Assembly (NCBI GenBank): GCA_001438205.1
Contig: LICG01000003.1
Location: forward strand, 1-64,000
Source of the DNA: Cryomorphaceae bacterium BACL7 MAG-120322-bin74
Lineage (GTDB): Bacteria > Bacteroidota > Bacteroidia > Flavobacteriales > Schleiferiaceae
DNA: 64,000 nucleotides
Reading direction: 5' to 3'
Each line of letters opens with the position of its first letter. The first letter of the stretch is position 1. The position numbers and the translations under genes were made by a program. Shown here one piece after another: positions 25,698 to 34,578 of this stretch. Below the pieces are notes generated by a model, which was not told where the DNA came from, searched no databases, and saw only the letters and a program-made list of their open reading frames with translations.

Positions 25698-27057
25698 GAC
25701 CCCAAATATCCGAAAGACCTCCGTCCTATTGGCAGGCCCCTTGTTTTTTCTTTTTGCCCTGCTGAGCCATTTACCTCATGAACATGCGGTCGTCCTAGGC
25801 ACAACCGCCTGGATGCTGCTGTGGTGGTTTACTGAAGTCATTCCGCTACCCGCAACGGCTCTGCTCCCCATTCTCACCTTTGGAGGGTTTGGCATTTTGA
25901 CCTCATCCGATTTAGCCAATGCTTATTCTCACCCTTTAATCTTCCTGTTTCTTGGGGGATTTTTCTTAGCGCGGGGCGTGGAACACCATCACCTCCATCG
26001 TCGATTTGCGCTAGCCATTCTTCGTCGATTTGGACAACGAGCCCACCATGTGCTCGCCGGCGTCATGGGGGCAACCTTTCTTTTGAGCTTGTGGATGAGC
26101 AACACCGCCACAGCCGTCATGATGCTGCCGTTAACCCTTTCGTTGATTCGTCACTTGCCCGGGGAAGATGAAAAACTTGAACGCAATATTCTTTTGGGAA
26201 TGGCTTGGGGCGCAAACCTTGGCGGCATTGGGACCTTGATCGGCACACCCCCAAATCTGGTCTACGCAGCATTTCGGCAGCAGACCTTTCATGAGGAAGT
26301 GTACTTTATGGATTGGACCCTTCAGGTATTCCCCATTGCCCTATTACTGCTCATCGGCGCCTTTTTCCTGTTGCGCCGCGGAATGCCCAATGTGGATCTG
26401 CGGGGCATGCAATGGCCCGAACCCGAACCTTGGACTTCTGGGGAAAAGCGCGTCGCCAGCATCTTTGCGCTGACGGCGCTGGCTTGGATGACCCGTCAGT
26501 GGCTACAACCGTGGGCAGGCCTATTTCAATTGAGCGACACCTTCATTGGCCTAACGGGGGCCTTGGCATTATTCGCCTTTCGAGATGTAAACCGGAAACC
26601 GCTGTTAACGTGGGGAGAGGCTCAAAAGATTGAATGGGGTATCCTCTTGCTCTTTGGCGGCGGAATGTCGCTTGCCTCTGGGATGCAAGCATCCGGATGG
26701 CTCGATGCCCTTGCAACCCAAGGCGTCAGCACATGGCATCCGGCTTATTGGATCTTGGGATTCACGATTTTGGGGGTTTGGACCACCGAATTGTTTTCGA
26801 ACATGGCCCTGGTCAGTGGAACTTTGCCCTTGGCGCTCGCCGTATCTACAGCGCAAGGCATCCCCTTTGAGCAGTTAGCTATCCCCTTAACCGTAGGAGC
26901 AAGTTGTGCTTTTATGCTTCCTATGGCTACTCCACCCAATGCGATCGTTTTTGCCTCAGGTAAAATTCGAATTCCGGATATGGCGCGCACAGGATTTGCC
27001 ATGAATGTCTTAGCCACTTTGGTATTATGGCTGCTCTTTGCCTTTGTTTTTGTATGA
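25696..27057 (+). CDS. DASS family anion:sodium symporter
   Basis: A 453-residue transporter with about eleven membrane helices of the divalent anion:Na+ symporter (SLC13) family. The two pseudo-symmetric substrate/Na+ motifs are visible: SNTATAVMMLP with GTPPNLVYA in the first half, and LFSNMALVSG with MATPPNAIVFASG in the second. Members import di- or tricarboxylates or sulfate. In the first half SNT is intact; in the second the usual SNT is SNM, which may affect specificity. The ATG at 25696 shares the CATG tetramer with the rdgB start; an in-frame GTG at 25678 would extend it by six residues. Convergent with the LysR-type gene, 15 bases apart. Confidence 0.88.
   Translation: MTPNIRKTSVLLAGPLFFLFALLSHLPHEHAVVLGTTAWMLLWWFTEVIPLPATALLPILTFGGFGILTSSDLANAYSHPLIFLFLGGFFLARGVEHHHLHRRFALAILRRFGQRAHHVLAGVMGATFLLSLWMSNTATAVMMLPLTLSLIRHLPGEDEKLERNILLGMAWGANLGGIGTLIGTPPNLVYAAFRQQTFHEEVYFMDWTLQVFPIALLLLIGAFFLLRRGMPNVDLRGMQWPEPEPWTSGEKRVASIFALTALAWMTRQWLQPWAGLFQLSDTFIGLTGALALFAFRDVNRKPLLTWGEAQKIEWGILLLFGGGMSLASGMQASGWLDALATQGVSTWHPAYWILGFTILGVWTTELFSNMALVSGTLPLALAVSTAQGIPFEQLAIPLTVGASCAFMLPMATPPNAIVFASGKIRIPDMARTGFAMNVLATLVLWLLFAFVFV
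25703..25710 (-). promoter_or_regulatory. Promoter box of rdgB inside the divergent gene
   Basis: Reads GATATTTG (one mismatch, first base) on the minus strand, five bases before the rdgB ATG and within the first codons of the anion transporter gene. Confidence 0.4.
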
Positions 27058-27072
27058 GCGCAAACGACGCGC

Positions 27073-27963
27073 CTAATGGCGCCATTCTTTGGGCCATTGG
27101 GCAGCAAAGGCGCGACATAAAGGACTGCGCATCTCCTCTAGAACATGGCCCTTTGGCGCAATCCACACCCATTCACGCATAGCGCCTTGAATTCGTTTCA
27201 ACTCTGCTTGACGCAAAGGAGACATGGAGCCAGCCGCCATGCCAGGAACAAGCGCAGGGCCAAGATTTTGATCCGCCATCTGGATGTACGCCTCCATGTG
27301 TTGCGTATGGAGTCTCTTTGAGCCTTCATGCGGGACAATCCCCCATTTCGCAGCCCAGCGTGCGAGTTCATGCCCCTTGGCAGGCAGAAGAAACTCCGCA
27401 TCACGCATTGCCTGGATGGGTATTTCATTCCATCCCTTCCAAGGATGACCCGCAGGTAAAAGCACATACATAGGTTCTTCAAAAAGGGGATAGTGCATCC
27501 CGGCTCCTGTCCAGCAGGAAGAATCTACGATCACGGCATCCAAACTTCCTTGGTTCAACTGTTGCTGTAACGTTTCTGGTTGGGCAGCCACAAATTCAAT
27601 GTACAGATCTGGAAATGTTTGGGCGGCGGCCTCCAACCAAAGTGCGCCCACATAGGTTGCACTGCCTTCCGGAATCCCAATGTGGATGACTCCGGCCAAT
27701 GGATGCTCCCATTGCGCTATCAATTCAGGTATGGTAGACACAGCATCTAAGGTGGCTTGCGCTTGTTTTAAGACGGCCTTTCCTAAAGGCGTAAGATCTA
27801 TCGGCTGCTGCTGTCGATCCACCAAGAAATGTCCCAGTTCTTCTTCAAGCTTTTGGAATTGGGCACTCAGGGTAGGCTGCGAAACACCGCAAGCCACGGC
27901 AGCCTTGCCAAAACTCCTGTGCTTGGCTAATGCTATAAAGTAGTTGAGTTGGGTAAGCGTCAT
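27073..27963 (-). CDS. OxyR-like LysR family regulator lacking the redox cysteines
   Basis: A 296-residue LysR-type transcription factor. The winged helix is at about residues 1-60 (LNYFIALAKHRSFGKAAVACGVSQPTLSAQ), followed by a linker helix and a periplasmic-binding-like effector domain. It aligns best with OxyR, which senses peroxide through Cys199 and Cys208. Here the matching segment reads LLPAKGHELARWAAKWGIV, with Glu199 and Gly208, so the disulfide switch is absent; it probably senses something else or is constitutive. The start at 27963 gives an ATGA overlap with the GNAT gene, placing it last in the radC-wecB-GNAT operon. Confidence 0.85.
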   Translation of the reverse strand: MTLTQLNYFIALAKHRSFGKAAVACGVSQPTLSAQFQKLEEELGHFLVDRQQQPIDLTPLGKAVLKQAQATLDAVSTIPELIAQWEHPLAGVIHIGIPEGSATYVGALWLEAAAQTFPDLYIEFVAAQPETLQQQLNQGSLDAVIVDSSCWTGAGMHYPLFEEPMYVLLPAGHPWKGWNEIPIQAMRDAEFLLPAKGHELARWAAKWGIVPHEGSKRLHTQHMEAYIQMADQNLGPALVPGMAAGSMSPLRQAELKRIQGAMREWVWIAPKGHVLEEMRSPLCRAFAAQWPKEWRH

Positions 27964-28865
27964 CGCAAGCCCCATCTTTGATAGCGTAAATACGGCGCAT
28001 TCTGCGCTCCAAAACCAGCATAAAATCGAGCTAATCCTTCTGCTTCGCTTCCTTCGAAGTCAAAAATTTCCCAGCGGCCTGCGACGTACATCAACACTTC
28101 ATTCACGAGATGTGTCATCGCTTTTTGCTCCCTTCCTTCATCCGAGATGGCAGAAAATAACAAGATGGCTCTATTCCCTGAAAAGGCTATAAATACACCC
28201 GCCATAAAGCGGTTTCCTTCAGCGTACAAAGACCAAACTGCGCCGCGACCTTTATGCAGCAGATGATACATAGCGGACCGCATTGCAGGCGAAAAGCCTT
28301 CAGGAATTTTGTATCGTCCCGCTTGATACTGAGCAAAGGCCTGAAGAAGTATATCGGGCGTATCATGTTCAAACAGCGTGAATGATTTCTTCTGACTCGC
28401 CTTAAGGTTGCGGATGGTTTGCTTGTTAAACCCCTTGTACATATTTTCATAAGAGCCACGGATGTCCAAGACATAATTAGGCTTCTCAGACCATCGTTCG
28501 AGTCGAAGTCCTTGAAGGCGCCATTTTTCCGATTTGGACTGCCAATCTGAAGGCCTGTGTAAGCGTATATCCACTTTATTAAATTGGCCCGGAATGAGGG
28601 CAATGGCTGAGTGTAATCGTTTGCTGTCATTTGCACCGGTGCCAATGGGGCCCCATTGCTGCATACCAAAGGGAATATAGGCCGTCCCCAAGCCCATCTT
28701 GGTTCTGTACGCCATGGGCAAGGCAAAGTCCTTACCCACCAAAGCGCCCCAGTTTTGCCCCAGTGCATCGGCATATGCCTCTTGGTCATATGGAAAATCC
28801 CAAGGTGCACTTGCTGCCCACTCCGCCCATTGCGCGCTTGACCAAGTGCCTTCCAACCACTTCAT
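27960..28865 (-). CDS. GNAT/FemAB-like acyltransferase
   Basis: A 301-residue protein with the FemAB-type GNAT layout: an N-terminal half containing YKGFNKQTIRNLKASQKK (the usual RR/K-rich acyl-handling region) and a C-terminal half with AVWSLYAEGNRFMAGVFIAF, then DFEGSEAEGLARFYAGFGA, a motif shared with peptidoglycan and lipid-linked aminoacyltransferases. In Bacteroidota such genes occur in glycan-building clusters beside deacetylase-like proteins. The ATG at 28865 is chosen because it overlaps the upstream stop as ATGA; in-frame ATGs at 28907 and 28874 lie inside the previous gene. Acyl donor and acceptor are unknown. Confidence 0.7.
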   Translation of the reverse strand: MKWLEGTWSSAQWAEWAASAPWDFPYDQEAYADALGQNWGALVGKDFALPMAYRTKMGLGTAYIPFGMQQWGPIGTGANDSKRLHSAIALIPGQFNKVDIRLHRPSDWQSKSEKWRLQGLRLERWSEKPNYVLDIRGSYENMYKGFNKQTIRNLKASQKKSFTLFEHDTPDILLQAFAQYQAGRYKIPEGFSPAMRSAMYHLLHKGRGAVWSLYAEGNRFMAGVFIAFSGNRAILLFSAISDEGREQKAMTHLVNEVLMYVAGRWEIFDFEGSEAEGLARFYAGFGAQNAPYLRYQRWGLR

Positions 28866-31120
28866 CGCTTCCATTGCCCTAAAAATGTTTGTAATCCATG
28901 GACCCAAGGGCGGTATTGTCTTGTTTCAGGAAACACGTCCATTCCAGGAGAAAAGAAACGCCAATGGGTGGCCAAAACAAGACCTGCGCCAAAACGATTT
29001 GCCCTATCTGACCAGTCCTGTAAAGTCTTGGCTATAGTAGCCTGGTCCATACCAAGGAGGTTTTGATCCATCAAGGCAACCGGGACATAGGTCAAATAGG
29101 GAATACCCTCCTGATCCGTGGCACCATGGTCGCCAACGCCCCAGGCCGGGATTGGGACGGCCACACCCGCACGGTAGCCCATCACTTTTGCGTATTCCAT
29201 ACTCCAGTCTTCTTTCACCCCAGTGGCATAAAGTGCTTTCTGTGATGCGGGCAGCTTCATTTTTAAGTAATGATAACGCAATCGCTGGGAAGCTTTTCCC
29301 GTGGCCTTTGTGAATGCCTCTAATTCTAGCCTAAGGCCATGAAAGCCTTGCGCATGATGGGCATAGGTCGGGTGCAATCCCATGCTTGGGCTCTTTCTGG
29401 CCCAAAGGTTTATCGCTTGTGCAACGTGTATATTTTTGACGGTTGGCCCTTTGTCATACGGGCCGCGCTGGGGGCCAATCCACGCAAAGAACTGCCAGCG
29501 TATGCTTGGGTGTGATGCCATCATCTTTTCAAATGTAGCAGAAGCATCAAAAGGGTCCTGTTTGGCAAAATGTAATGACCCTACTTTCAGCTGCCCTTTA
29601 AAAAGGTTGCGCAAGGCAGAATACCCTCGATGCAGCCAAGAATAACCCTTAAACGCATAGAGGTGGTCCATGTCTACCACGACGGTTGGCGGGGCAGTAG
29701 ACCTATGGGATAAACTGTAATCTGGCACAAACCGTGCAATGAAGGCCTCTAGCCATACATGCCCTTGCGGGATATCGGGATCCTGTTGCAGGGCTACCCA
29801 TTGCATAGAATCTTCGGGTTTTGCTCTTCCGTGCATATCCATGGCTTGTTCCTGAAACTCTTCAGCACGAGAGGCCAAATAGGCCGCTTTGGCGAGGAAA
29901 TCTCCCTCTATTTCTTGAACATTCCAGGCACGAAAATCTTTATTCCACTGAGCACATCTGGGCCACACTGCACCGCCCGGCGTGAAGGTCAATTTTATCC
30001 CTGTCACCCGCCTTGTCACCTCTGCGGCAAATGCCAATTGGGGATTGTGGGCATCACCTCGGAGCACAAGTTCATTGGGTAAGCAAGGACCCTTCTTCCA
30101 AAGTGCTGCGGCCATCTTTGTCGCTGCATCGCCATTCCCATAAATGGGCGGAAAAGCCTTAGGTGTTGCCCGCTCCAGAACCTCTAACAACGCTTGACTT
30201 AGGGCCTCTGCATCTGGATATTGCGCTGGATGAACTAAGAAGGATTGTCCAGATGATAAAAGCTCGACCCACTCCGTTTCGCCGCGCAGGACAATGGACT
30301 TTCTTTGACAGAAATAGGCTTCTTTTTGTACCCCTCCTGAATCTGTAATCACCCAATCCGCAGCATCTAATTGCTCCAGCATGGCTTTCCTTCCGAGGGG
30401 CGGGTACCAGTGAATGCTATTGGGTAATTCACCCTCTGCAAAGTGAGCTCTTAATCGGGGATGTATGGGCCAGTGAATGTCATATTCCCCCGCCAACTCG
30501 GCCAGGGCTGTTACAATGCGCTGCCGCACAGCAGGCTCATCCACATTGGTATTCCGGTGCACGGTAACGAGGATTCGATTGGCTTGACTCGCCTTTGATT
30601 TTCTATGCATCATGGCATCTGCCATGATGTCGCCTGTCATAAGGGTATGGTTGGGTCCTCGGTCCAGCCCTTCACGACGCAATTGCATTAAGGCTGACTC
30701 GGAAGGCACAAAGTGCCAATCGCTGATCGTATCTGTTTTTATCCTGGCTTCCTCTTCTGGCATTTCCGCATTAAAGCTGCGCAGACCTGCCTCGACGTGC
30801 GCTAGGGGCAAACCAAGCCTTTTGGCGGCGCGCGCGCCACACCAAGTAGTAAAGGTGTCGCCATAGACCACTACGGTCGAGGGAGACCATTTTTCCAGTG
30901 TTTTGCTCATCGCAGCAATATTGTCTTCATGCACGGAACACCATTGCAGCACTCCGTCAGGTGCAATGCCAAATTCCTCAAAGAAGACCGCACTCATACT
31001 GGACTCATAATGCTGACCAGAATGCAGCACACTTTGTGGCGCACCAAGTGCATCCAATGCATGCCAAAGAGGCATAAGCTTTATAAACTGAGGGCGCGCG
31101 CCGACGATGTGAACAATCAT
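28862..31120 (-). CDS. Fused UDP-GlcNAc 2-epimerase and polysaccharide-deacetylase-like protein
   Basis: A 752-residue protein joining two families usually encoded separately. Residues 1 to about 355 are a WecB-type epimerase (MIVHIVGARPQFIKLMPLW, HSGQHYE, VYGDTFTTWCG, HVEAGLRSFNAEMPEE, TVHRNTNVD, TDSGGVQKEAYF), converting UDP-GlcNAc to UDP-ManNAc. From about 365 it matches the Bacteroidota DUF7033/deacetylase-like family: VVVDMDHLYAFKGYSWLHRG, LHPTYAHH, LRYHYLKMKLP, and a beta-alpha-barrel tail. The deacetylase's metal Asp-His-His set is only partly recognisable, so activity is uncertain. The start overlaps the radC stop as ATGA. It is followed by a GNAT-like gene, so a small glycan-modifying operon is likely. 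Confidence 0.85.
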   Translation of the reverse strand: MIVHIVGARPQFIKLMPLWHALDALGAPQSVLHSGQHYESSMSAVFFEEFGIAPDGVLQWCSVHEDNIAAMSKTLEKWSPSTVVVYGDTFTTWCGARAAKRLGLPLAHVEAGLRSFNAEMPEEEARIKTDTISDWHFVPSESALMQLRREGLDRGPNHTLMTGDIMADAMMHRKSKASQANRILVTVHRNTNVDEPAVRQRIVTALAELAGEYDIHWPIHPRLRAHFAEGELPNSIHWYPPLGRKAMLEQLDAADWVITDSGGVQKEAYFCQRKSIVLRGETEWVELLSSGQSFLVHPAQYPDAEALSQALLEVLERATPKAFPPIYGNGDAATKMAAALWKKGPCLPNELVLRGDAHNPQLAFAAEVTRRVTGIKLTFTPGGAVWPRCAQWNKDFRAWNVQEIEGDFLAKAAYLASRAEEFQEQAMDMHGRAKPEDSMQWVALQQDPDIPQGHVWLEAFIARFVPDYSLSHRSTAPPTVVVDMDHLYAFKGYSWLHRGYSALRNLFKGQLKVGSLHFAKQDPFDASATFEKMMASHPSIRWQFFAWIGPQRGPYDKGPTVKNIHVAQAINLWARKSPSMGLHPTYAHHAQGFHGLRLELEAFTKATGKASQRLRYHYLKMKLPASQKALYATGVKEDWSMEYAKVMGYRAGVAVPIPAWGVGDHGATDQEGIPYLTYVPVALMDQNLLGMDQATIAKTLQDWSDRANRFGAGLVLATHWRFFSPGMDVFPETRQYRPWVHGLQTFLGQWKR

Positions 31121-31839
31121 ATGGTGGTGCGGGCTGAAGCTAACCAACCCTTATCCGCAAAACTAACGTAATCCCCGTGGCCCACGATAAGATGGTCCAG
31201 AAGATCAATCTCTAAAAACCGACCCGCTTCCGCTATTCGCTCCGTCAACGCCTTATCCTCGACACTAGGCGTGAGTTGGCCACTTGGGTGATTGTGGGCA
31301 ATGATAATGGCGGGTGCGCATAACTCTAAGGCCCTTTGAAATACCACACGGATATCTGCCATGGTGGCTGTCCAGCCCCCTTTACCAATGCATTCCAGAG
31401 CCTTTACATCACATGCGCGACTCAAGTAGAGAACCCAAAACTCCTCATGGTCTAGTGCGAGAAGGGCCGATTTTAGATACCTAAAGGCATCATAACTCCC
31501 CCTGACACGCGCCTTGTGTTGATTTATCCGGGGTTCGACAGGTGTTCCCATTCGACGTCCTAGTTCAAACGCAGCGGCCAATGTTGCCGCCTTTGCTTTG
31601 CCTAATCCTGATATGCGCATCCATTTTTCAGGACGTCCTTGTTCCAACATGTATAAATCCTCTCCGTGAAGCTTCCATAACTCCTGTGCCAAACCTAAGG
31701 CTGTTTTCCCTTGTGCGCCATTGCGCAAAAGGATAGCCAAGCATTCTGTTGTAGATAAACCGCGCGCGCCTTTAAGGAGACATTTTTCACGCGGACGATC
31801 TTCTGGCGACCAATCACGAATCATCATCTTTCCATCCAT
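31117..31839 (-). CDS. radC: RadC family JAB-domain protein
   Basis: A 240-residue protein with an N-terminal helix-hairpin-helix region (SGLGKAKAATLAAAFELGRR) and a JAB/MPN metalloprotease-like domain with the zinc motif HNHPSG at about residues 182-187 and a downstream Asp. The family's function is unsettled; a role in repair was once proposed. The ATG at 31839 is chosen because a promoter box lies four bases upstream of it and the family N-terminus (IRDWSPEDRPREK) follows; an in-frame codon at 31884 is an alternative. It heads the operon radC - wecB fusion - GNAT - OxyR-like, all joined by ATGA overlaps. Confidence 0.9.
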   Translation of the reverse strand: MDGKMMIRDWSPEDRPREKCLLKGARGLSTTECLAILLRNGAQGKTALGLAQELWKLHGEDLYMLEQGRPEKWMRISGLGKAKAATLAAAFELGRRMGTPVEPRINQHKARVRGSYDAFRYLKSALLALDHEEFWVLYLSRACDVKALECIGKGGWTATMADIRVVFQRALELCAPAIIIAHNHPSGQLTPSVEDKALTERIAEAGRFLEIDLLDHLIVGHGDYVSFADKGWLASARTTI

Positions 31840-31843
31840 CCTG

Positions 31844-31851
31844 CAAAAATG
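31844..31851 (-). promoter_or_regulatory. Promoter box of radC, leaderless
   Basis: Reads CATTTTTG (one mismatch, first base) on the minus strand, exactly four bases before the ATG at 31839. Confidence 0.4.
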
Positions 31852-31938
31852 ACCATCCGACGGCACAACAGCCGTTGAAGCCACGGTATAAATAGTTTAA
31901 CTCATGGATTCGTCCGGAACTAAAAAACTTTGGGCAAC

Positions 31939-31967
31939 AAAAAAGCCGCCCAAGGGCGGCTTTTTTT
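31939..31967. terminator. Intrinsic terminator downstream of rpsT
   Basis: GCCGCC and GGCGGC pair around a CAAG loop, extended by six A on the left and seven T on the right. It lies between the rpsT stop and the radC promoter; on the minus strand it is followed by a T-tract. Confidence 0.88.
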
Positions 31968-31991
31968 GACCAAATCAGATATCGTAAAAGC

Positions 31992-32246
31992 TTACGACAA
32001 TCCGTTTACGTGCTTCGCCAAACTTGATTTCAAGTTGGAAGCTTTGTTCTTGTGAATGATGTTGCGCTTTGCCAACTTGTCCAACATGGCGCTCACCAAT
32101 GGAAGTTGGGTAGCGGCATCTTTGGCATCTTTCAATGCAAGCAAGCTTCGAACCGCATTACGGGTTGTCTTGTGATAGAAGCGATTGTGCATGCGCTTCT
32201 TCTGCGTCTGACGGATGCGCTTAAGAGAAGATTTGTGATTTGCCAT
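31992..32246 (-). CDS. rpsT: 30S ribosomal protein S20
   Basis: An 84-residue, lysine- and arginine-rich helical protein with the S20 pattern MANHKSSLKRIRQTQKKRMHNR, followed by TRNAVRSLLALKD and IIHKNKASNLKSSLAKHVN. Binds 16S rRNA at the base of the 30S body. It follows a tRNA-Glu gene by 39 bases on the same strand and no separate promoter box is evident, so both probably share a transcript. A strong terminator is downstream. Confidence 0.97.
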   Translation of the reverse strand: MANHKSSLKRIRQTQKKRMHNRFYHKTTRNAVRSLLALKDAKDAATQLPLVSAMLDKLAKRNIIHKNKASNLKSSLAKHVNGLS

Positions 32247-32285
32247 ACCTACTTAAATCAATGTTTTCTTTTTAATCAAAATTCG

Positions 32286-32359
32286 TGACCCGTACGGGAT
32301 TCGAACCCGTGATCTTCTCCGTGAAAGGGAGATGTCCTAAACCGCTAGACGAACGGGCC
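32286..32359 (-). tRNA. tRNA-Glu (anticodon TTC)
   Basis: A 74-base cloverleaf on the minus strand: acceptor GGCCCGT with ACGGGTC, anticodon stem TCTCC/GGAGA around the loop CTTTCAC (anticodon TTC), and the T-arm ACGGGTTCGAATCCCGT. The discriminator is A and the CCA end is not encoded. An exact promoter box stands 17 bases upstream. Located just before rpsT. Confidence 0.96.
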
Positions 32360-32376
32360 AAATGGTTTTGGGAGTG

Positions 32377-32384
32377 CAAATGTA
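32377..32384 (-). promoter_or_regulatory. TAnnTTTG promoter box of tRNA-Glu/rpsT
   Basis: Reads TACATTTG on the minus strand, an exact match, 17 bases before the mature 5' end of tRNA-Glu. Confidence 0.6.
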
Positions 32385-32441
32385 TGATAAAATTCGAATT
32401 GTTCTCAGCCTTGGGGCAGAAATTTTCTTGAATTATGCCCC

Positions 32442-33104
32442 TTATTTCAAACCTGCTGGACGGTAGCCCAGACGCTTACTCGTCCGTTGCCTTAACTCTT
32501 CTCGAAGCCCTTCCAATTCCATTAATGAAATATCATGAATTTCAGCAAATGGCGAAACCACCAAATCCATGTCCATGGCTTGTAACATGGCGTGCTCAAT
32601 CCACGATTGCATGACCGCAGAAGTTAAATGCTCTTGCGTCAGTGGAATGCCCAGTCGCCCGACGCCTTCTGCCATAAAGTGGCCTTCGCCATTGACAAAC
32701 AATCTACTCAGCAACATACCGACATCATTCATTCGGCGCATCCTAAAGGAATCCGAAAGAAAATTATAGGCATGGATTAAGCCAAAATACGCCCTGTTTG
32801 CATTTTCCTGAACATAGGGTGTATTGCGCAAAGGATGCTCGCTAGGAAGCGCGAAAGCATTGGTATGCAACTGAAAAATCAGGGAATCACCACTGAAACG
32901 AATCTCCACTTCAAACTCACCCCGGTCTATAAACTCAACCACCACCGAATGATCAATGGCACAGATTTGGCCATTTAACGCTACGGCTGTTTCGCGCAGC
33001 ATTTGCTTCAAGTCCGAAAAAGCTTCCAATGCCTTTCGATGCACCAATTGCTTATTGCTAGACTTGGTGGCTAACACCTTCAATATATCTTCTTGGCGGC
33101 TCAT
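32442..33104 (-). CDS. Conserved hypothetical protein
   Basis: A 220-residue soluble protein with no signal peptide, membrane helix or cofactor motif that I recognise. The N-terminal third is helical and charged (MSRQEDILKVLATKSSNKQ), the middle forms strands (VVVEFIDRGEFEVEIRFSG), and the C-terminal half is helical with MSLMELEGLREELRQR-like charge patterns. It looks like a Bacteroidota-restricted family. The ATG at 33104 is preferred to an in-frame codon at 33131, which is inside proS; it follows the proS stop by one base, implying co-transcription with the tRNA synthetase. Confidence 0.7.
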   Translation of the reverse strand: MSRQEDILKVLATKSSNKQLVHRKALEAFSDLKQMLRETAVALNGQICAIDHSVVVEFIDRGEFEVEIRFSGDSLIFQLHTNAFALPSEHPLRNTPYVQENANRAYFGLIHAYNFLSDSFRMRRMNDVGMLLSRLFVNGEGHFMAEGVGRLGIPLTQEHLTSAVMQSWIEHAMLQAMDMDLVVSPFAEIHDISLMELEGLREELRQRTSKRLGYRPAGLK

Positions 33105-33105
33105 C

Positions 33106-34578
33106 TTAATAGGCACGTGCAAAGAGAACACGCTGTGTCGATGGTGCTCCAGTTAAAATACATGTGCCCGTTTCTTGCGGATTGTCTAAGGGAATGCAAC
33201 GAATGGTCGCCTTTGTCTTATCCTTAATCTGGTCCTCCGTTTCCGGCGTTCCATCCCAGTGGGCAGAAACAAATCCCCCCTTGTCTAAGGCCTGTAAGAA
33301 GTCCTCCCATGTGTCAGATATATGGATATTGGCATCTCGGTGTGCCTTCGCTTTTTCAAACAAGTCTACCTGGATTTGCGTCAACATCCCTTCCACTTCA
33401 GCCGCTAGGCCTTCCATGGGCAAATAGGACTTAGTTAGCGTATCACGTCGTGCAATCTCCACGGTTCCTTTCTCTAAATCTTTGGGCCCAATGGCGATGC
33501 GCAAGGGTACCCCTTTCAGCTCGTACTCATTGAACTTCCATCCTGGCTTGTAGGTGTCACGGTTGTCATACTTCACCCGGATGCCCAGCTTCTTCAATTC
33601 TGCAAAGAGGGGATCTGCCACAGCATCAATGGCTGCCAATTCCTCTTCTCCGCGGTAAATGGGGACGATGACCACTTGAATCGGCGCCAATTTGGGCGGA
33701 AGGATAAGCCCATTGTCATCCGAATGGGTCATAATCAGGGCACCCATTAAACGCGTAGACACCCCCCAAGAGGTTGCCCATACATGCTTCACTTCGCCAT
33801 CTTTATCTTGGAATTTCACGTCAAATGCCTTGGCAAAATTTTGTCCTAAGAAGTGGCTTGTCCCTGCCTGTAATGCTTTCCCGTCTTGCATCAACGCTTC
33901 AATACAATAGGTTTCTAACGCACCTGCAAAACGCTCATTGGCCGACTTCAACCCTCGAATGACCGGAATCGCCATGTGTTCTTCGACAAAATCCCCATAT
34001 ACGTGGAGCATTTGTTGCGCTTCTGCAATGGCCTCTTGCTCCGTCGCATGGGCCGTATGCCCCTCTTGCCATAAGAATTCCGTCGTGCGCAAGAAAAGAC
34101 GTGTCCGCATTTCCCAACGCACCACATTGGCCCATTGATTGACCAAGATGGGCAAATCTCGGTAGGATTGCACCCATCCACGGTAGGTGTCCCATATGAT
34201 GGTTTCTGAGGTAGGACGTACAATGAGTTCCTCCTCCAACTTGGCATCCTCATCTACGATAATACCAGGACCGTCAGGATTGTTTTTGAGCCGATAATGG
34301 GTAACAACGGCACATTCCTTGGCAAAGCCATCCACATGCGCTGCTTCTTTGGAGAAATAGCTTTTGGGGATAAACAAGGGAAAATAGGCGTTCACATGCC
34401 CCGTTTCCTTGAAACGGAAGTCTAATTCTGCTTGGATTTTTTCCCAAATTGCATATCCATGCGGCTTAATGACCATACAGCCCCGAACAGCTGAATTATC
34501 TGCTAAGTCTGCCTGAACAACCAGGTCATTATACCAACGGCTGTAGTCCTTTTCGCGCGTTGTGAGATTCTTTGCCAT
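33106..34578 (-). CDS. proS: Prolyl-tRNA synthetase, archaeal/eukaryotic type
   Basis: A 490-residue class II synthetase charging tRNA-Pro. Motif 2 (the region around [20 protein letters not shown] and [21 protein letters not shown]) and motif 3 are complete; the C-terminal extension of about 80 residues with GTCILTG-like sequence and a terminal Tyr is that of the archaeal/eukaryotic form. The bacterial editing insertion is absent, as expected for this form, which is common in Bacteroidota. It is the first gene of a two-gene unit with the hypothetical gene behind it, and is divergent from the lipoprotein gene 58 bases away. No convincing promoter box was found near its ATG. Confidence 0.96.
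   Translation of the reverse strand: MAKNLTTREKDYSRWYNDLVVQADLADNSAVRGCMVIKPHGYAIWEKIQAELDFRFKETGHVNAYFPLFIPKSYFSKEAAHVDGFAKECAVVTHYRLKNNPDGPGIIVDEDAKLEEELIVRPTSETIIWDTYRGWVQSYRDLPILVNQWANVVRWEMRTRLFLRTTEFLWQEGHTAHATEQEAIAEAQQMLHVYGDFVEEHMAIPVIRGLKSANERFAGALETYCIEALMQDGKALQAGTSHFLGQNFAKAFDVKFQDKDGEVKHVWATSWGVSTRLMGALIMTHSDDNGLILPPKLAPIQVVIVPIYRGEEELAAIDAVADPLFAELKKLGIRVKYDNRDTYKPGWKFNEYELKGVPLRIAIGPKDLEKGTVEIARRDTLTKSYLPMEGLAAEVEGMLTQIQVDLFEKAKAHRDANIHISDTWEDFLQALDKGGFVSAHWDGTPETEDQIKDKTKATIRCIPLDNPQETGTCILTGAPSTQRVLFARAY

Noticed and set aside
32286-32359. Possible second tRNA or an attachment site next to tRNA-Glu
   Set aside because: No duplicate of the tRNA 3' end and no integrase gene nearby; the tRNA simply precedes rpsT.
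33106-34578. proS as a horizontally acquired archaeal gene
   Set aside because: The archaeal/eukaryotic type is the usual form in Bacteroidota and the gene lies in a conserved neighbourhood, so no recent transfer is needed.
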